DNA of 64,000 bases from Arabidopsis thaliana (lineage: Eukaryota; Streptophyta; Magnoliopsida; Brassicales; Brassicaceae). The position numbers were made by a program, and so were the translations under genes. The stretch spans positions 16,121,001-16,185,000 of the forward strand of contig NC_003075.7 of NCBI RefSeq assembly GCF_000001735.4, read 5' to 3'. The notes beneath the pieces are model-generated. The model did not search any database and was not told the DNA's origin. It was given only the letters and a program-made list of their open reading frames with translations. Below are positions 61,237 through 64,000 of this stretch, one piece after another; the first letter of the stretch is position 1; every line of letters starts with the position of its first letter.

Positions 61237-61750
61237 AAAATCGGTATCTGAATATTAATGAAGATGCTCTCATATCGCTACACTCACCATTAACATCTTA
61301 ATTAAACATAGAAATTTACCATCGACAACGATAGACGGATGATCCAATCCATGATACAGTATAAACAGTTACGAACATGGCAATTACTCTATCTACAACT
61401 ACTATACGTACATATGTCAGGATCTCCAAAAACTATATACATAAGACATACTTTTTTTTTTGCTAAACTATATAAGACATACTGTAATCTGTATTATTCT
61501 CTACTAATTGTTAAGTTTTATACATAACCAATATGAGAATGCAATTCATCATATGATCAGAATTTCACTAAACACGTCAATTACTATGGCGTGTAGCTAT
61601 GAAATAATTACACTTAATCAATTGGCCATTTGGCCTACTATATTAGACCGCAGATGTATACGTTTTCTAACTATAAATTTGTAAATTAAATTTTTGTTTG
61701 TGGAAAAAAAACTAAACATTATAAAAATGTATTCGAAGATACAAAACTAC

Positions 61751-61760
61751 TATATATATA
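61751..61760 (+). promoter_or_regulatory. TATA box of CAP gene 2
   Basis: TATATATATA 53 bases before the start codon, implying a very short leader. Confidence 0.55.
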
Positions 61761-61812
61761 ACGTGTTCAATCCTCACTTCAAAAACCCACAAAAACTTTA
61801 GAACGAAAAAAG

Positions 61813-62304
61813 ATGAAAATCTTTAACTCATCTCAAAACCTATTCTTGGCCATAACCTTTTTCCTTGTTCTCATAGTTCATCTAAAAGCCCAAGACAGTC
61901 CTCAAGACTTTTTGGCAGTTCACAACCGAGCACGAGCCGAGGTTGGGGTGGGACCCTTAAGATGGGACGAGAAGGTGGCTGCTTATGCCCGTAACTATGC
62001 TAACCAGCGTAAAGGTGACTGCGCTATGAAACACTCGAGCGGGTCCTATGGAGAGAACATCGCTTGGAGCAGCGGTAGCATGACAGGCGTAGCAGCAGTT
62101 GACATGTGGGTGGACGAGCAATTTGACTACGATTATGATTCCAATACATGTGCATGGGACAAACAGTGTGGCCACTATACTCAGGTTGTGTGGAGAAACT
62201 CGGAGAGGTTGGGATGTGCAAAAGTGAGATGCAACAATGGTCAAACCTTTATCACTTGCAACTACGATCCTCCCGGTAACTGGGTTGGCGAGTGGCCTTA
62301 CTAA
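61813..62304 (+). CDS. CAP/PR-1-like secreted protein 2
   Basis: Intronless, 163 residues. Signal peptide about 1-26 ([19 protein letters not shown]). The CAP domain is close to canonical PR-1: [66 protein letters not shown]. Six cysteines. The C-terminus after CNYD is [11 protein letters not shown], fitting the CAPE consensus (P-x-GN-x4-PY). Tandem duplicate of the preceding gene on the same strand. The next locus beyond the window is remembered as AT4G33730, another CAP gene, described as the AtCAPE1 precursor. Matches AT4G33720. Confidence 0.92.
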   Translation: MKIFNSSQNLFLAITFFLVLIVHLKAQDSPQDFLAVHNRARAEVGVGPLRWDEKVAAYARNYANQRKGDCAMKHSSGSYGENIAWSSGSMTGVAAVDMWVDEQFDYDYDSNTCAWDKQCGHYTQVVWRNSERLGCAKVRCNNGQTFITCNYDPPGNWVGEWPY

Positions 62305-64000
62305 AAGAAAACTCCATTTAAATGTTTTCGAATATATGTTATCCACATGTATATATGTATTGTTTCCATGTTGTTCAGTTATACCAATCATCTATCGTCA
62401 GCTAATAAAGATTGGTTTGTGTGGTCCTGGTCCGGTCCGGTCTTCTTTTGTACCACATGTATAATGTATGCGTGGATTTTTATAATGGAATAAGAAAAAT
62501 GCAATGCTACGGCTTGCACTTGCTTTGTTTGCTATATGAAAATCTCCTCTCCTTCTATATATACACATTAATTAATACATGATTATTCAGGTTTTTATTC
62601 TTTGCATATCAAATTTTTGTATCTACGTACATTCAAAAGAAAACAACATATGTACCAGATTTCCTTTTTTACCAATAATCTCTTCTAGATTGTTAGGTTA
62701 AGAACAAAAAAGTCAAACGAAAGCGTGCTATCTTTTCCTCCGTTTGCGTTTTTAGCTAGGTTCAATATTAAAATATCAATTTACTTAAGAAAATTTGTAG
62801 AGATGTGTTTATTGAATCGTAAATTCAACTAAAAATTAAATTATATTAAATATAAATATGCAAACACAATCAGAAAAATCAACCGATAAATTGTTGAATT
62901 AAAATAATCAAACCCTTTACTTTTTCATCTCCATATGAATTAACAAAAAAAATGTTCCAAGCTACTTTCAAGCGATATCTCCATTAAGGAACAAAAAAAG
63001 TCGAAGCCATTCATTTCTTCCGAGAAACAGAGATTCAATGTTAGCATAATATGTTTTTGTGGAATTAATCTCCGATATTGTTTCCACTCCTTTTTAGTCT
63101 CTTTGATATTATTGTATAGTATCCCTGTATGAGACAGTGACTTTATATTCGGAAGATAAGCTATAGATGAATTATGTTAATTGTAAACAACGTTAGCTAT
63201 AATAATATTTTCACATCGACATCGTCTGAGAGTGCCTCGGTCATCCGGCTGCTTGTGCGAGGAGGCTGCGCACTATACTACGTTGACTACTGTAATATTA
63301 AAGTTTAAACACATTTGTAAATTGTGATTGAATTAATATAAGAGAATATATGCCAAGGTTTTTAATCCGTTACGTTAGCTGAATTTTTGAAAATGATTTT
63401 ACACCAACCATAGTTTTGGTTTGGATACTTTGGCTAGATGAATAGCCAACGAAGTGAACTTAAAATTTTCTCGTGTATATGGTATATATATTCTCCTCTT
63501 TTCTGTATGTTTTTAATATATATCTATCATGAATTTTTTTTCCTCACCATGAATGAGTATTTGCTTTATTTATATGGACCTAGCTAGGGTTGATTAGGTC
63601 CGCGCGCTACCATCTAAATAGTCCAGAGAAACGATTGAACAAAAAATATTATTCATAGCTATCTGAGACTTAAGCGATGAATGGTTAAACTTTATTACGT
63701 TCTTTATTGATCGGTTGAACGAAAAAAAAATACAAGTCCCATTTTATAAAATAATATCTACCAATCCATAGCCGAAACCAATAATTGTAAAGATATTATT
63801 CCACCACCCTTAGCCGACCGAGATACTCATCACTATCAACTCTACAATCATGCCACCTTTTTTTGTGCACACCTACAATCCTAATAATTAACGTGCGTAC
63901 ATCATTTCACAATGTTTGAAAACCTTTTTAAGTATAGTTTCTAATCCGATTTACTTCAAAACGTGACACCAACTAGGCCATTAACTATATATAATATATG
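62305..64000. other. Gene-free end of window
   Basis: 1.7 kb of AT-rich sequence. A short GC-rich island at about 63225-63290 and a small inverted repeat GGACCTA/TAGGTCC at 63577-63601 stand out. No gene supported; probably includes distal promoter of the next CAP gene. Confidence 0.5.
62404..62409 (+). terminator. Candidate poly(A) signal of CAP gene 2
   Basis: AATAAA 100 bases after the stop codon. Confidence 0.35.

Larger units (their letters stand above)
60566..61812. other. Intergenic between CAP genes
   Basis: 1.25 kb, AT-rich. Two copies of AGCCATCCTAGGTCG at about 61127 and 61212. AATAAA for the first gene at 60630 and a TATA box for the second at 61751. Confidence 0.6.

Noticed and set aside
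61957..62391. 144-codon minus frame opposite CAP gene 2
   Set aside because: Antisense shadow; no ATG-initiated domain, and the plus strand is a complete CAP protein.

Overview
This window reads as nuclear DNA of a Brassicaceae plant, very probably Arabidopsis thaliana, long arm of chromosome 4. It is AT-rich between genes, has short GT-AG introns, and its genes match in content, order and spliced length the segment I remember as AT4G33520 to AT4G33720. Locus names and symbols come from memory; no database was searched. All exon joins were read by hand from splice consensus and frame. Several spliced proteins come out at the family length I expect: 855 aa for KUP5, 301 for BCA5, 684 for EX1, 808 for DRP3A, 319 for L-galactose dehydrogenase, 461 for AGD2 and 424 for the CBS/DUF21 protein.

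Layout. 1-5 kb: 3' part of the chloroplast copper ATPase PAA1/HMA6 (+), which converges on the potassium transporter KUP5 (-, 5.5-9.35 kb). A 0.5 kb divergent promoter carrying a duplicated G-box element separates KUP5 from a ferredoxin-like/metallo-beta-lactamase fusion gene (+, 9.9-12.7 kb). 13.5-17 kb: three small genes, a lipid-transfer-like protein, a wound-responsive small protein and an ATL-type RING-H2 E3. 18.4-20.4 kb: beta carbonic anhydrase BCA5. 20.8-25.9 kb, all minus: a mirrored block of secreted proline-rich protein, GT61-like glycosyltransferase, GT61-like glycosyltransferase, secreted proline-rich protein. 26.7-31.9 kb: ULP2-type SUMO protease. 32.1-33.5 kb: a small membrane protein (-). 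34.6-38.1 kb: EXECUTER1. 38.7-39.2 kb: costars protein (-). 40.1-45.6 kb: DRP3A. 46.5-46.8 kb: CYSTM protein (-). 48.2-48.4 kb: small unknown protein. 48.7-50.4 kb: L-galactose dehydrogenase (-). 50.8-53.6 kb: LL-diaminopimelate aminotransferase AGD2 (-). 54.2-55.1 kb: basic probable nuclear protein. 55.5-58.2 kb: CBS/DUF21 membrane protein (-). 60-62.3 kb: two tandem CAP/PR-1-like genes, followed by 1.7 kb with no gene seen.

The genes are individually transcribed housekeeping, organelle and defence genes. PAA1, BCA5, EX1 and AGD2 are plastid-linked, but nothing suggests a shared operon-like system. I found no tRNA, rRNA, CRISPR array, phage or intact transposon, and no convincing new multi-gene system. 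What deserves a second look is local: two GC-AG introns, one stop-free intron of length 3n, duplicated promoter and 3'-flank repeats, the ferredoxin/MBL fusion with a variant metal motif, the mirrored proline-rich/GT61 block, and C-terminal CAPE-like peptides in the CAP pair.
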